Shown: positions 43,257 through 53,875, counted from the first letter of the stretch. The stretch: 64,000 bases of DNA from Emticicia sp. 21SJ11W-3 (GCF_024138715.1 NZ_CP092074.1:5084001-5148000); one strand, 5' to 3'. A program made the numbers and translations. Notes: a model not told the origin generated them from the letters alone.

Positions 43257-45191
43257 ATGAGCCAGCAGATGAACTTCAGAAATATTATCATATTTATGCT
43301 TATTGCCATGATTGGGCTTATCACCTTTCAATGGTACTGGATAGAGAATGCCATTTCAGTACGGCAGGAGCAATTTGACCGCAACGTAAACGATGCTTTG
43401 CAGGAAACCGTCAAAAAAATAGAAAAGCAGGAGATTATTTTTCTGGCTAATCAGCAAATGAAAATTGAAGAGCAGAAAAGGCTACTGGCTATTACTCAGA
43501 AACAACAAGAGAAAAAACATGTGTCTAAACTTTCAAAACCTGAACAACCGGAAGATTTCGGCCTGATGTTTAACGCAGAGGCTCCTACTGTATCAAATTT
43601 TTCAAATGGCGCTGACAGGTTTAATCCGCATATAGCTACTGCCCCTGCAACCAGAATACGTAAGCAAGGTAATAATACGGTGGCTGCTACCGATGTTTTC
43701 GGCGGTGTGCAGTTGTTTGAAATACCCGTAAAGCAAATGGATTTGATAAAGGAAATGCTGGAAGAACAAAACCTGGTGGTAGAAGACATGAGCCAGCCAA
43801 TGAAAAACAACCTTTTACGCCAGAAAACCGCCGAAGATTTAATACGGGAGTTTAACCGCCAGATGTTGTCGGTAAACAAGCATAGCCAGGAAGGCCACCA
43901 GATTAGCATTGGTGGCGACGACAGAACCAACAGCGTAATCAGTTTTGGATACTCTTATACTTTTCCATCTATTGACACCCTGAATCTGGCACTTGTGAAG
44001 CCCCCAAAACGGAAACCCGCCGAAAAACCCGAAGAGGTTTCAAAGGCAATTATTAATGACCAGGAAAATATTGAGCGCACCAAAAACAAAGCCGAACTGG
44101 TTAAAGATGTATTAACAGACGTGATTCATGGTTCGCGTGATATTCATGAGCGCCTTGACCGTATTTCGCTCGATACCTTATTGAAAAAGGCATTGAAAAG
44201 TAAGGGCATCATTATTCCTTATCAATATGTGGTTAAAGATAACTCTAATATGATTTTTGCATCTTTTGCCACCAACCCGAATTCTGATTTTGTAAAAGAT
44301 GCTTATAAGGCGCAGTTGTTTCCAAGCGACCTGCAACCTCAAAACCACTATTTATATGTGCATTTTCCAGATACCCAGGGTTTTATTTTAAGTAATATGT
44401 GGACCGTTTTTGCTAGTTCTATTCTGTTAATTCTGATGATTGGCGGTATATTTTATACCTCCGTCAATACAATGCTGAAACAGAAAAAGCTGGCTACTAT
44501 CAAGAACGACTTCATCAATAACATGACCCACGAGTTTAAAACGCCCATTTCAACGATATCGTTAGCTGTTGAGGTGATGAAAGACAATGAAGTGAAGAAA
44601 GATAATAGCAAGATGACCCGATATCTGAATATTATTCAGGATGAAAACCGCCGACTGGGTACACAGGTTGAAAAAGTTCTGCAAATGGCATTGCTTGACA
44701 AAGGGGATGTAAAACTAAAAATGGAGCGAGTAAATATTCATGAAACCATTGAGCAGGTGCTGCACAACCTGAGCGTGCAGATTGAACAGAAAAACGGAAT
44801 GGTGCATCTGGAGCTGGATGCTGAGCATCCGGAAATTGAAGCAGATGATGTGCATCTGACCAATATTATCTTTAACTTGCTCGACAATGCCAACAAGTAT
44901 TCTCCTGAAAACCCGGAAATTACCATTAAGACAGAAAACATTGACGATTACCTGAAAATAACTATTGCCGATAAAGGTATCGGGATGACTAAAGACCAGC
45001 TGAACAAGATTTTTGAACGTTTCTACAGGGTTCCCACAGGCAACCTGCACGATGTAAAAGGCTTTGGCCTGGGTTTAAGTTATGTGAAGAAAATGGTGGA
45101 GTCGCATCAGGGTATCATACAGGTTGACAGTAAACCTGGTGACGGCAGCCGCTTTGAGGTATATCTGCCTTTGAATACCAAAATTGCTTAG
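43257..45191 (+). CDS. Sensor histidine kinase (PhoR-like HisKA family)
   Basis: The start at 43257 (MSQQMNFRNIIIFML) precedes the first transmembrane segment; the in-frame ATG at 43200 seems too far upstream, and 43269 is another choice. The 644-residue protein has membrane segments at about 8-27 and 380-402 around a large extracytoplasmic region with Lys/Glu/Gln-rich coiled coils. A cytoplasmic HisKA domain follows with the phospho-acceptor His425 in NNMTHEFKTPIST, then the HATPase N box (NLLDNANKYS) and G boxes (DKGIGMT; GFGLGLSYVKKMV). No HAMP domain is obvious. The response regulator follows 63 bases downstream. Confidence 0.92.
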   Translation: MSQQMNFRNIIIFMLIAMIGLITFQWYWIENAISVRQEQFDRNVNDALQETVKKIEKQEIIFLANQQMKIEEQKRLLAITQKQQEKKHVSKLSKPEQPEDFGLMFNAEAPTVSNFSNGADRFNPHIATAPATRIRKQGNNTVAATDVFGGVQLFEIPVKQMDLIKEMLEEQNLVVEDMSQPMKNNLLRQKTAEDLIREFNRQMLSVNKHSQEGHQISIGGDDRTNSVISFGYSYTFPSIDTLNLALVKPPKRKPAEKPEEVSKAIINDQENIERTKNKAELVKDVLTDVIHGSRDIHERLDRISLDTLLKKALKSKGIIIPYQYVVKDNSNMIFASFATNPNSDFVKDAYKAQLFPSDLQPQNHYLYVHFPDTQGFILSNMWTVFASSILLILMIGGIFYTSVNTMLKQKKLATIKNDFINNMTHEFKTPISTISLAVEVMKDNEVKKDNSKMTRYLNIIQDENRRLGTQVEKVLQMALLDKGDVKLKMERVNIHETIEQVLHNLSVQIEQKNGMVHLELDAEHPEIEADDVHLTNIIFNLLDNANKYSPENPEITIKTENIDDYLKITIADKGIGMTKDQLNKIFERFYRVPTGNLHDVKGFGLGLSYVKKMVESHQGIIQVDSKPGDGSRFEVYLPLNTKIA

Positions 45192-45254
45192 TATCTGACA
45201 AACAGTCTGAATTTATATTCAGAAGGTTTTTTAACCGCCACGCTCATATATACT

Positions 45255-45938
45255 ATGAAAGTTTTATTGACAGAAGACGACCCAAACCTGGGCATGTTAT
45301 TGCAAGAGTACCTGACCGCCAAAGGATTTACTACCGACCTGGCCAGAAATGGAGAAGAAGGTATTAAAATGTTTATTGAGCAGGGTAACTATGCCATGTG
45401 TATCTGCGATGTGATGATGCCTAAAAAAGACGGGTTTTCGTTGGCCAAAGAAATACGCATGAAAGATAAGGAGGTACCTATTATTTTTCTGACAGCGAAG
45501 TCAATGAAAGAAGATACCATTCAGGGCTTTAAAGTGGGGGCTGATGATTACATAACCAAGCCTTTCAGTATGGAAGAGCTGCTGATGCGGATGAAGGCCA
45601 TCTTCAGGCGTATTAATAAGCAGGAGTCTGAAACACCTGCCACGGTTTTCAGAATAGGCGCTTATAGTTTTGATACCCAGACAAACACCCTGACATTAAA
45701 CGAAACACAAAATAAATTAACAACGAAGGAGTCAGAACTGCTGAAACTACTTTGCCAGAACAAAAACCAGTCGGTAAGCCGTAGTTTTGCCTTAAAGCTC
45801 ATCTGGGGAGACGACAGTTATTTCAATGCCCGCAGTATGGATGTTTATATCACGAAACTCCGCAAGCACCTGAAAGAAGACCCTGCCGTACAGATTATGA
45901 ATATGCATGGCGAAGGGTTTAAATTGATAGTAGGATAA
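45255..45938 (+). CDS. OmpR/PhoB-family response regulator
   Basis: The 227-residue regulator has a receiver domain with the acidic pair EDD (7-9), phospho-acceptor Asp52 in CDVMMP, Thr in FLTAKS and Lys in ITKPFS, followed by a winged-helix DNA-binding domain (about 130-225, with LTTKESELLKLLC and RSMDVYITKLRKHL). It is the partner of the kinase immediately upstream and acts on promoters not identified here. A hairpin at 45948 ends the pair. Confidence 0.95.
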   Translation: MKVLLTEDDPNLGMLLQEYLTAKGFTTDLARNGEEGIKMFIEQGNYAMCICDVMMPKKDGFSLAKEIRMKDKEVPIIFLTAKSMKEDTIQGFKVGADDYITKPFSMEELLMRMKAIFRRINKQESETPATVFRIGAYSFDTQTNTLTLNETQNKLTTKESELLKLLCQNKNQSVSRSFALKLIWGDDSYFNARSMDVYITKLRKHLKEDPAVQIMNMHGEGFKLIVG

Positions 45939-45947
45939 GATATATTG

Positions 45948-45984
45948 AAAAGGGGTCTGCGAATTATGTTTGCAGCCCCCTTTT
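45948..45984. terminator. Terminator between regulator and rpoN
   Basis: A 13-base arm (45948-45960, AAAAGGGGTCTGC) pairs with GCAGCCCCCTTTT (45972-45984) with one mismatch around an 11-base loop, between convergent genes. Confidence 0.75.
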
Positions 45985-46003
45985 AAGTTTGGCTGGTAAT
46001 ACC

Positions 46004-47476
46004 TTACAACTGCTTTCTTAGACGGGCTACCGGAATATTCAGTTGCTCACGGTATTTGGCTACTGTACGGCGCGCTATGTTATAACCCCGCTTGTTTAGT
46101 ATTTTTTCAAGTTTATCGTCTGACAAAGGCGCATTTTTGGGCTCATTGTCAATCAGGTCTTTCAGAATATTCTTCACCTCTCTGCTGGAAGCATCCTCGC
46201 CCGAGTCTGTCGAAATACCCTCAGAAAAGAAGTATTTAAGCGGATAAATGCCAAAATCGGTTTGTACGGCTTTACTGTTAGCAACCCTCGAGACCGTTGA
46301 AATATCCATGTCAATTCTAATAGCAATATCTTTCAGAATCATAGGTCTTAGCTTAGACTCGTCTCCTTCCAGAAAAAAATCGTACTGATAATCTACTATG
46401 GCCTTCATGGTTTTAAGCAATGTTTGCTGCCGCTGCTTAATGGCGTCAATAAACCACTTGGCGGCATCCAGTTTTTGCTTCACGAAGGTTACGGTCTCTT
46501 TTATACTTTTATGCTGCGCCGAACCATTCTTGTCTGTTTTGTCATAAGTATCAAGCATGTCGGCAAAAGAACGGCTTACCCGTAATTCAGGCGCATTTTT
46601 TGAATTAAGAATAACATCCAGTTTACCATTATTATTGGTAACAATAAAATCGGCTAACAGATATGCCGCCGTGCTATCGCCATTGCCGGTGTTACCTGGT
46701 TTAGGGTTTAGCCTTGTTATAACCCTGATGGCATCTTTCAAAACCTCATCATCAATGTCGAGTCGGCGTTGAATTTTTTCATAATGCTTTTTTGTAAACT
46801 CATCAAAAAAATCAGTAATGATTCTGATTGCTACCTGAACTTCAAAATCTTCATGATTCTTACGTTCAAGCTGTAGCAAAAGGCATTCTCTTAAATCTCT
46901 GGCACCAATACCTGAAGGCTCAAAAGTTTGAATTTTTTTTAGAATCTCAGCCAGTTCTTCCTCATTAGTATAGATATTCTGAGTAAAGGCCATATCATTA
47001 CTAATAGAACGCAACGGCCGGCGGATGTACCCATCTTCTTCTATACTGCCAATGAGTTGCTGACCTATGGCCTCCTGGCGTTCGTCCAGTTTCAGATACC
47101 CCAATTGCTGTATCAGCGACTCGGCCAGGGTGCTGGTTGCCACTATGGGCATTACGTCTTTGTCTTCTTCTCCCCATCCATCGCCATACATTTTATAACC
47201 GGCGTAATCGTCCTGATCCAGATATTGTTTTACATCCAGGCCTTCATAAGTTTCATACTCGTTATATTCATCGTAATCGTCGCTATAATCATCTTCATAT
47301 TCATCTTTCACCCGGTCGTCCATATCCAGCCCCTCTTCAAGAGCCGGGTTAACCTCCAGCTCCTCTTCTATTCGTTGGTCCAGCTCGGCCGTAGGTATCT
47401 GCAACAGTTTAATAAACTGTATCTGCTGAGGAGACAGCCTTTGCTGAAGTGATTGATTAAGACTTAACTTTTGCAT
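46004..47476 (-). CDS. rpoN: RNA polymerase sigma-54 factor
   Basis: Sigma-54 directs RNA polymerase to -24/-12 promoters that need an AAA+ activator. The 490-residue protein has region I (LNQSLQQRLSPQQIQFIKLLQIP, in part, about 6-28), a strongly acidic Asp/Glu/Tyr-rich region II (about 50-85), the core-binding domain (about 115-320) and the DNA-binding C terminus ending in the RpoN box ARRTVAKYREQLNIP (about 468-482). No bacterial enhancer-binding protein is in the window. It is monocistronic and converges on the regulator gene. Confidence 0.95.
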   Translation of the reverse strand: MQKLSLNQSLQQRLSPQQIQFIKLLQIPTAELDQRIEEELEVNPALEEGLDMDDRVKDEYEDDYSDDYDEYNEYETYEGLDVKQYLDQDDYAGYKMYGDGWGEEDKDVMPIVATSTLAESLIQQLGYLKLDERQEAIGQQLIGSIEEDGYIRRPLRSISNDMAFTQNIYTNEEELAEILKKIQTFEPSGIGARDLRECLLLQLERKNHEDFEVQVAIRIITDFFDEFTKKHYEKIQRRLDIDDEVLKDAIRVITRLNPKPGNTGNGDSTAAYLLADFIVTNNNGKLDVILNSKNAPELRVSRSFADMLDTYDKTDKNGSAQHKSIKETVTFVKQKLDAAKWFIDAIKQRQQTLLKTMKAIVDYQYDFFLEGDESKLRPMILKDIAIRIDMDISTVSRVANSKAVQTDFGIYPLKYFFSEGISTDSGEDASSREVKNILKDLIDNEPKNAPLSDDKLEKILNKRGYNIARRTVAKYREQLNIPVARLRKQL

Positions 47477-47691
47477 GTGAATTGTAGAATTTTTTCAATT
47501 GGAGTGGATTATGGCAACCCCCCTCCACATTTTTCGTGCCAAAAAGCCCGAGCAGTAATTAAAGGAATGGGTTTTTTATTGAATGAACAAATTTTTGAGA
47601 CAAAAAATTGTAATTAAAAAACCTAAAAAAAGACAATTAATTGAAAATAAGCCAATTATGAAGCATTAAGAAAACTTTAATTCTATAAAAA

Positions 47692-47722
47692 TACCCTACA
47701 AGAGTTTATGTCCTGTAGGGTA
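47692..47722 (-). terminator. Terminator of the RND efflux operon
   Basis: TACCCTACA (47692-47700) pairs perfectly with TGTAGGGTA (47714-47722). Read leftward it is followed by a T-rich tail, marking the end of the tetR-tolC-adaptor-RND operon. Confidence 0.8.
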
Positions 47723-47755
47723 TGTAATAAACCTGCCACATGTTGAAATTGGCTT

Positions 47756-50700
47756 TTAGACCATTGATTCGGCGGCTCCGGGTTGCTGTTTTTTATTCTT
47801 ACGGAAATACTTATCGCGCACTCTCTCATTAATGTAGTACATACAAGGCACAATCACCAAAGTAAGCACAGTTGAGAACGACAGACCGAAAATAATGGTC
47901 CAGGCCAGAATACCCCAGAACACGGCACTGTCTCCGCCGATAAAGATATGGGGGTTCAGATCTGTAAATAAAGTTACGAAGTCCATACTTAAACCTAATG
48001 CCAAAGGCACAAGACCTAATACAGCTGCCGAGGCCGTTAAAAGTACCGGAGTAAGACGCACCCCACCGGCTTCAATAATAGCCTGCTTTAACGGATACCC
48101 CCTACTTCTTAACTCATCAGTAAATTCTATCAGTAATATACCGTTTTTCACCACAATACCTGCCAGTGCAATGATACCCACACCCGACATGATAACAGAG
48201 AATGTCATACCAAATGCCATAAAGCCAAGGAATACCCCTATGAACGAAAGCAAGATGGTAACGAAGATGATAACCGGTTTCACTACAGAGTTAAACTGTG
48301 TTGCCAGAATGAGGTAAATGAGCAATACTGCGGCTCCGAGTGCGCCCATCAGGAATATCATAGACTCCATCTGTTCTTCCTGCTCTCCGCCCATTTTAAC
48401 GGCGTACCCGCTTGGTACCGTCATACGGTTTATTACTTTGCTTTGTATCTCTTGTACAATTTCGTTGGCATTATAACCATTGAGTACCTCTGAGCCCAAA
48501 GTAATAATTCTCGACTGGTCTTTGCGGTTAATCTGGCTGAACGTTGTTGAGTAAGTGATATTGGCAATTGAGTTTAAAGGTACCTGACGCAACACCCCGC
48601 CGAGGTTCATATCACGATAGGTGATATTCATACTCAGAAGTTTTTCAATGCTGTTACGGTCATTTTCTTTCAAACGCAATTGTATCGGATACTCGTCTTT
48701 ATCGTCTCTGAACTTCGAAATCTCAGCTCCGAACAAAGCGGTACGAACAGCCATTGCTACCTGCGACGTGCTGATGCCCTCACGCTGTGCTTTTACTTTA
48801 TCAACATCAATAATGATTTCCGGCTTATTGGTAATCAGGTCAGACTTTAACTCTTCTATACCTTTAATACCCTCTTTTTCGATATTCTTACGGACTTCCT
48901 TTTCCAGCTGAATCAACTGGTTAAAGTCATCACCCATAATTTCAATCGAAATTGGTTTACCTGTCGGTGGGCCGTTGTTTTCTCGTTGAACCGAAATTTC
49001 TGTACCGGGTATTCCTTTAATTTCGTTTCTCATCTGGTCAAGAATGGCTGCAGACGAAATATCGCCTCGCTCTTCTTTTTTCACGAAAGCAATGGTAACC
49101 TTAGATTTCTGCGGCGTGGCCGAACGGTCAGGGTTAAACGGATCTCCGGCATTTTTACCTACGTTTGATATAACCGAGTTAATGGCCGCTTCTGCTTTGT
49201 TTTTCTTGATGATACCAAATACCTTTTTCTCAATAACTTTGGTTACGGAGTCGGTTACGCGGGCGTCGGTACCCACAGGCATTACGTTATATACATATAT
49301 GTAGTCGGGCTCTCCGCTTGGGAAGAAAATTACCTTTGGCTGCACAATGCCCAGCATTACAAAAGTGAAAATCAACAAACCAAACATACTTATTACGGCA
49401 AAAACCGGGCGATACCCTGTGATTATCCAGGCAATAAGGCGGCGATACGCGTTTTTGAAACGTGGCAGTGCGCCGTCCTGAAACGGGATAATTACTTTTG
49501 GTGTCAACACAAAATGATTGAACGCATAAAGAATGGCCATCAGCACTATGAAATTACCAATACCTACATTTATAAAGTAGGCAGGCAGTGCCACAATAGC
49601 CATAATAATAAGTGGCCGCTGAATAGACTTAAAGCTGGTATCTTCATGTTGCTCTTCGTCATGCCTGCGCATAAATGAAATGGCAAACACAGGGTTAATT
49701 ACGTAGGCAACAATTAAAGATGCAAACAAAGTATATATCAGCGTTATAGGCAGAAACTTCATGAACTCACCCACAATACCCGGCCAGAATAACAGTGGGA
49801 AGAACGGAGCGATAGTAGTAAGCGTACCTGACAATACCGGAAGGAACACCTCAGATGCCGCCAGACTCACCGCGTCTTTTATGCTCAGATTCCTGAAGCG
49901 GTTAAACAAGCGGTGGGCGTTTTCTATTACCACAATGGCGTCATCAACCACTATACCTAAGCCTAACAAAAATGCAAAAAGTACGATTGTATTAAGCGTA
50001 AAGCCAGAAAACCAAAGCGGTATAAAGGCAATAAGCGCTGAAAGAGGTACTGAAAGCCCCACGAAAACGGCATCGCGCACACCCATGAAAAACATCAGTA
50101 CAATTACAACAAATATAAAGCCCAACACAACTGTGTTAATCAAATCGGCGATTTCGCTTTTTACACGCTCTGATGTGTCGGCAGTAATTCTGGCTTCAAG
50201 GCCACGGGGGAAACGTTCCTCGCGGTATTTCTCCAATAATTCTTCAATCCGCTCCGACACGTCAATCACACTGGCACCTGCTCTTTTTATTACGTTAAGG
50301 GTTACAACGCGTTTACCATCCAGGCGTGCAAAATCCTGTTGCTCTTCGTTGCTGTCTACAACTTCGGCCACATCACCCAGCCTTACCGTTGCACCGGTTG
50401 AGCTGCGAATCTGTACGTCTTGTATCTGATACACATCTTTAAATTCTCCTTTTACACGAATGGTGCGGCGTACATTGTCTACATTCAGGTCTCCACCTGA
50501 AATATTGATGTTTTCTCCCTGAATAGCGGTTTGAATGTCATAGAATGTAAGACCGGTAGACTGCATTTTGTATAAATCCAGATTTATCTGGATTTCTCTC
50601 TTAAGTGTACCAACAATATCAACCTTTGTGATTTCGGGGTACGACTCTATGTCATCCTGTAATTCTTCAGCATAGTCTTTCAGTTTTTCTAAAGGAAAAT

Positions 50701-51193
50701 TGCCGGCCAGGTTGATGTTCATAATCGGAAACTCCGAAAAGTTTACGTCCTGGGCTGTCGGGCCGCTGTCCAGCTTTTGAGGCAGGTCTCTTTTGGCTTT
50801 ATCAACGGCGTCTCGCACACGCTGAAGCGCCGCCTCAACCTTTACATCCGGATTAAACTCAATAAGAATAACCGATACGTCTTGCAAGGCATTAGACTTG
50901 ATGCGTTTTACACCCGTAATGGTTTTTAGCTGCTTTTCAATCGGTTTATTGATTACGTTCTCTATGTCAGAAGGCGTTGTTCCGAAATAGATGGTCTGAA
51001 CGTAAATCTGTGGGACTTTAATATCCGGAAACTGCTCTTTCGGAAGGTTGAAGTAGATACCCAGACCTGCCAGAAATATCATAACCGTAAATATATAGAC
51101 AGTGGTCTGGTTATTCCCCAGCCATCTGACCATCCCATAAATCATCCCACTACCGTGAGGAAGATCCTGTTTTTGTAAATCGTCGTGTTCCAT
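47756..51193 (-). CDS. RND efflux transporter permease (AcrB-like)
   Basis: This inner-membrane proton-driven pump exports drugs or other toxic compounds through a tripartite complex. The 1145-residue protein has the twelve-segment RND plan with two large periplasmic loops; the conserved Asp pair of the proton relay lies in LLGLGIVVDDAIVVIENAHR (segment 4, Asp-Asp). KIPIEKQL-like porter motifs (INKPIEKQLKTITGVKRIKSN, in part) are at about 80-100. It is longer than E. coli AcrB (1049) owing to an N-terminal extension and extra loop sequence. It is the last gene of an operon with a fusion protein and TolC homologue. Confidence 0.95.
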   Translation of the reverse strand: MEHDDLQKQDLPHGSGMIYGMVRWLGNNQTTVYIFTVMIFLAGLGIYFNLPKEQFPDIKVPQIYVQTIYFGTTPSDIENVINKPIEKQLKTITGVKRIKSNALQDVSVILIEFNPDVKVEAALQRVRDAVDKAKRDLPQKLDSGPTAQDVNFSEFPIMNINLAGNFPLEKLKDYAEELQDDIESYPEITKVDIVGTLKREIQINLDLYKMQSTGLTFYDIQTAIQGENINISGGDLNVDNVRRTIRVKGEFKDVYQIQDVQIRSSTGATVRLGDVAEVVDSNEEQQDFARLDGKRVVTLNVIKRAGASVIDVSERIEELLEKYREERFPRGLEARITADTSERVKSEIADLINTVVLGFIFVVIVLMFFMGVRDAVFVGLSVPLSALIAFIPLWFSGFTLNTIVLFAFLLGLGIVVDDAIVVIENAHRLFNRFRNLSIKDAVSLAASEVFLPVLSGTLTTIAPFFPLLFWPGIVGEFMKFLPITLIYTLFASLIVAYVINPVFAISFMRRHDEEQHEDTSFKSIQRPLIIMAIVALPAYFINVGIGNFIVLMAILYAFNHFVLTPKVIIPFQDGALPRFKNAYRRLIAWIITGYRPVFAVISMFGLLIFTFVMLGIVQPKVIFFPSGEPDYIYVYNVMPVGTDARVTDSVTKVIEKKVFGIIKKNKAEAAINSVISNVGKNAGDPFNPDRSATPQKSKVTIAFVKKEERGDISSAAILDQMRNEIKGIPGTEISVQRENNGPPTGKPISIEIMGDDFNQLIQLEKEVRKNIEKEGIKGIEELKSDLITNKPEIIIDVDKVKAQREGISTSQVAMAVRTALFGAEISKFRDDKDEYPIQLRLKENDRNSIEKLLSMNITYRDMNLGGVLRQVPLNSIANITYSTTFSQINRKDQSRIITLGSEVLNGYNANEIVQEIQSKVINRMTVPSGYAVKMGGEQEEQMESMIFLMGALGAAVLLIYLILATQFNSVVKPVIIFVTILLSFIGVFLGFMAFGMTFSVIMSGVGIIALAGIVVKNGILLIEFTDELRSRGYPLKQAIIEAGGVRLTPVLLTASAAVLGLVPLALGLSMDFVTLFTDLNPHIFIGGDSAVFWGILAWTIIFGLSFSTVLTLVIVPCMYYINERVRDKYFRKNKKQQPGAAESMV

Positions 51194-51295
51194 AATCTAA
51201 AACCTCTGAAAGGCTTATATGATTTTTAATTTTTTAATTTGAAGACATAAAGAAAGCTAGCATTGGCAATTGCCGTGCTGCCTTTCCGGTAATGA

Positions 51296-52468
51296 TTAGA
51301 AGCTTATCAGCTGGCCGTCTACCAGGTCCTGATATCCCTGTGTAACTAAAAGATCACCCGCCTGTAAACCCGAAACGATTTCAATGTCGCCACCATAGGT
51401 GAGCCCGGTAGTGATTTTACGGCTGCGAGCCACTTTTTTACCGCCTTCTGTTACAGCAACGTAAACAATATTGCCGCTCTCATCCTGCTGAATCAGATTA
51501 CGGTTGATAATGATGGCATTGCTTTTGTTCTGGTCGTTTACGTTCATAACAGCTGTCATGTTGGGTTTCAGCTGTTTGTCTATCTTAGGAACCGACGCCT
51601 CAATGGTAAAAGTACGAGAGGCCGGATTAACTGTCTGGCTTACAAAAGACAATCTGGCTGTGGTTTCTTTACCCAAATCCGGGAACTTTATGGTTACAAC
51701 ATCGCCCTGTTTAATAGTACCCGCATAAGAGTCGGCAGCTTGTGCTACCACTTTCAGGTTATCTGAGTTCACGATTCTTACAATACCAAGGCCAGGGGCT
51801 GCCAGTTCGCCTGCTCTCTGGCGTACTTCATCCACAAATCCGTTCATGGGCGCTGTTACTTTGGTCATAGCCAATTGGCTTTGCAACGTAGCCAGGCGTT
51901 TTTCCAGAGCCTCAACATTGCTTTTGGCCTGAATATACTGTACTTCTGTACCGATTTTCTGATCCCAGAGATTCTTTTGCTTGTTATAAAACACACGGGC
52001 GGTTTCCAGTTGCACATCAACCTCCTGAAGAGACTGTTTCATTACCGAATTATCAATAGTGGCAATGGCCTGGCCCTGTTTTACGTAGTCTCCTTCTTTT
52101 ACATACAGATTGGTGATAGCGCCACCAATTTGCGGAGAAACAAAAATGTTGTTTTTGGCATCAAGCCTGCCCTGAAACTCAACATAATGCTGGAAATTCT
52201 GAGCCGAAACAGGTGTAACCGAAACGCTTAGTACTTTTTCGGCCTCCTGCTTGGGGTCAAGCACCTTTAGTTCGCCTTGTAGTTTCTGAATTTTTTCTGA
52301 AATCGTTTTTTCTTCGGCCTGTAGTTTGGCAAGCTCTTCTTTTTTCTGCTCAACACTATTGCCTCCGCCTTTCGAACAGGCCGCAACCAGCACAACAAGT
52401 ACAAGGGCAAGTGTTATATTAGAAAATCCTGAGAGGGTCCTGTAATGGGTAAGAGATATATTTTTCAT
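51296..52468 (-). CDS. RND periplasmic adaptor lipoprotein
   Basis: The 390-residue membrane fusion protein links pump and outer-membrane channel. It starts with a signal ending in LVAACSKGG (lipobox, Cys32), then a coiled coil (about 40-70), the lipoyl-like half motif VKEGDYVKQGQAIATID (about 124-140), a second helical hairpin (about 145-195) and MTKVTAPMNGFVDEVRQRAGE, followed by beta-barrel domains. It has an additional N-terminal Lys/Glu coiled coil not typical of AcrA. It is 102 bases upstream of the pump gene. Confidence 0.93.
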   Translation of the reverse strand: MKNISLTHYRTLSGFSNITLALVLVVLVAACSKGGGNSVEQKKEELAKLQAEEKTISEKIQKLQGELKVLDPKQEAEKVLSVSVTPVSAQNFQHYVEFQGRLDAKNNIFVSPQIGGAITNLYVKEGDYVKQGQAIATIDNSVMKQSLQEVDVQLETARVFYNKQKNLWDQKIGTEVQYIQAKSNVEALEKRLATLQSQLAMTKVTAPMNGFVDEVRQRAGELAAPGLGIVRIVNSDNLKVVAQAADSYAGTIKQGDVVTIKFPDLGKETTARLSFVSQTVNPASRTFTIEASVPKIDKQLKPNMTAVMNVNDQNKSNAIIINRNLIQQDESGNIVYVAVTEGGKKVARSRKITTGLTYGGDIEIVSGLQAGDLLVTQGYQDLVDGQLISF

Positions 52469-52524
52469 ACAAAATGTGTTTTATTAATACTTTATGTCTT
52501 GAATTGTAATTGATGGTTTTCAGG

Positions 52525-53853
52525 CTACTCTATCCAAAGTTTACCCAATGCTTTGTCTAAATCAACTTTGGCAATGAGTACGTCATACAGAGCAGCAAAA
52601 TAATTGGTTTGTGCTTCTTTCAGAGCCGACTCGGCATTGACTACCTCAATATTTGAGCCTGTTCCGGCCTGATACTTAATTTTTGTAACTCTGATAACCT
52701 CTTGTGCCAGTTCAAGATTTCTTTGTTGCACATTCAGGCTCTCAAGGCCGTTTTTAAGACTGATTGAGGCATTTTGAGCCTGTAAATCGAATGATTCGCG
52801 AAGCAACAATGCGCTTTGGTCAAGTTTGGTTAGTGAAATCTGTTGTTGTTGCACCTGTATTCTTCTTAAGCCGCTGTCATAAATAGGTATTGTTACGCCC
52901 AGGGTTAAGGCAGAAGAACCAAACCAGCGTTCAAACGGGTTAAAACGGGTATTACTGTGGCCGGCACCAAATGTGCCGTTGAAAGAGAGTTTCGGAATAG
53001 CACCCTTTTGAGTACGCTCAATGTCGAGCAAAGCCAGTTGTCGCTGAACCATCAGGGTAGAGTATTCAATCCGGTTTGCATAGTCAACGCCCTGATATTC
53101 AGTAAGGGCCAGCGCATTAACATTGGTATCAGCCAGTTTGTCTGTCAACACAATTGGCGTATCCAGTTTAAGCCCCATCTGAAATTTCAGAAGTGTCTGG
53201 CTCAGAGCAATCAGGTTCTTTACTTTCTGGCTTTCGGTAATCAGGTTATTGCGTTGCACCTCCAGGCGGTCAAGGTCTATTTTCTCAATAAAACCCTGCT
53301 GAAACATGGCTTTCATTTCTTTGATTAATGAATCAAGACGGGCAATGTTCAAATCAAGTATTTTGCCTCTTTCGTCGGCAACCAACACTGAGTAATAAGC
53401 CTTGGCAATGTTTTCGGCCACTGCAATTTTTGAATTTGTAACGCCTCTTTTTGCCAGTTCGCGGTAAACCGGAGCGGCTTTAAGACCTACCAGCCAGGTG
53501 GCATCAAAAATAAGCTGGTTTAACCCTACACCGGCCTGCCCTGCCCAGGGTACACCAAACTTAAATTTGGTAACGGCGCCGTCTGGTGCGTTAGGGTCAA
53601 AGTTTTTGGCATCTATCAGCTGCGTTGGTATAATGGCGTTGTAGGTATACTGAAACTGGCCGTTTATCTGGGGCATACCAGATGCCTTAATTTGCCTGAT
53701 TGTCAGCTCAGCACCTAATATATCCAGTTCGGCATTTTTTACAGACAGGTGGTTTTTTACACCATACTGTACAGCCTCTTTCAGGGTAAAGGTCTGTTGG
53801 GCATGTGTGGCTACTCCACAGATTAGGAAAAAAATCAGGTATTTTATTCTCAT
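52525..53853 (-). CDS. TolC-family outer-membrane efflux protein
   Basis: The ATG at 53853 opens a signal peptide (MRIKYLIFFLICGVATHAQ); an earlier in-frame ATG at 53916 would overlap the tetR gene. The 442-residue protein shows the TolC duplicated helical-hairpin pattern (FTLKEAVQYGVKNHLSVKNAELDIL, in part; ITKIKYQAGTGSNIEVVNAESALKEAQ near the C terminus). It forms a trimeric outer-membrane duct for the adaptor and pump encoded just downstream. Confidence 0.92.
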   Translation of the reverse strand: MRIKYLIFFLICGVATHAQQTFTLKEAVQYGVKNHLSVKNAELDILGAELTIRQIKASGMPQINGQFQYTYNAIIPTQLIDAKNFDPNAPDGAVTKFKFGVPWAGQAGVGLNQLIFDATWLVGLKAAPVYRELAKRGVTNSKIAVAENIAKAYYSVLVADERGKILDLNIARLDSLIKEMKAMFQQGFIEKIDLDRLEVQRNNLITESQKVKNLIALSQTLLKFQMGLKLDTPIVLTDKLADTNVNALALTEYQGVDYANRIEYSTLMVQRQLALLDIERTQKGAIPKLSFNGTFGAGHSNTRFNPFERWFGSSALTLGVTIPIYDSGLRRIQVQQQQISLTKLDQSALLLRESFDLQAQNASISLKNGLESLNVQQRNLELAQEVIRVTKIKYQAGTGSNIEVVNAESALKEAQTNYFAALYDVLIAKVDLDKALGKLWIE

Positions 53854-53875
53854 ATAGTTGATTGTTTTATTAAAA

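Noticed and set aside
46004-47476. Sigma-54 promoters (TGGCAC-N5-TTGC) elsewhere in the window
   Set aside because: A few TGGCA occurrences were examined by eye, but none had a correctly spaced TTGC element in an intergenic region.
49761-50429. 222-codon plus-strand frame opposite the RND pump
   Set aside because: It is composed of Ser/Thr/Ile-rich antisense codons and overlaps a well-supported transporter gene.
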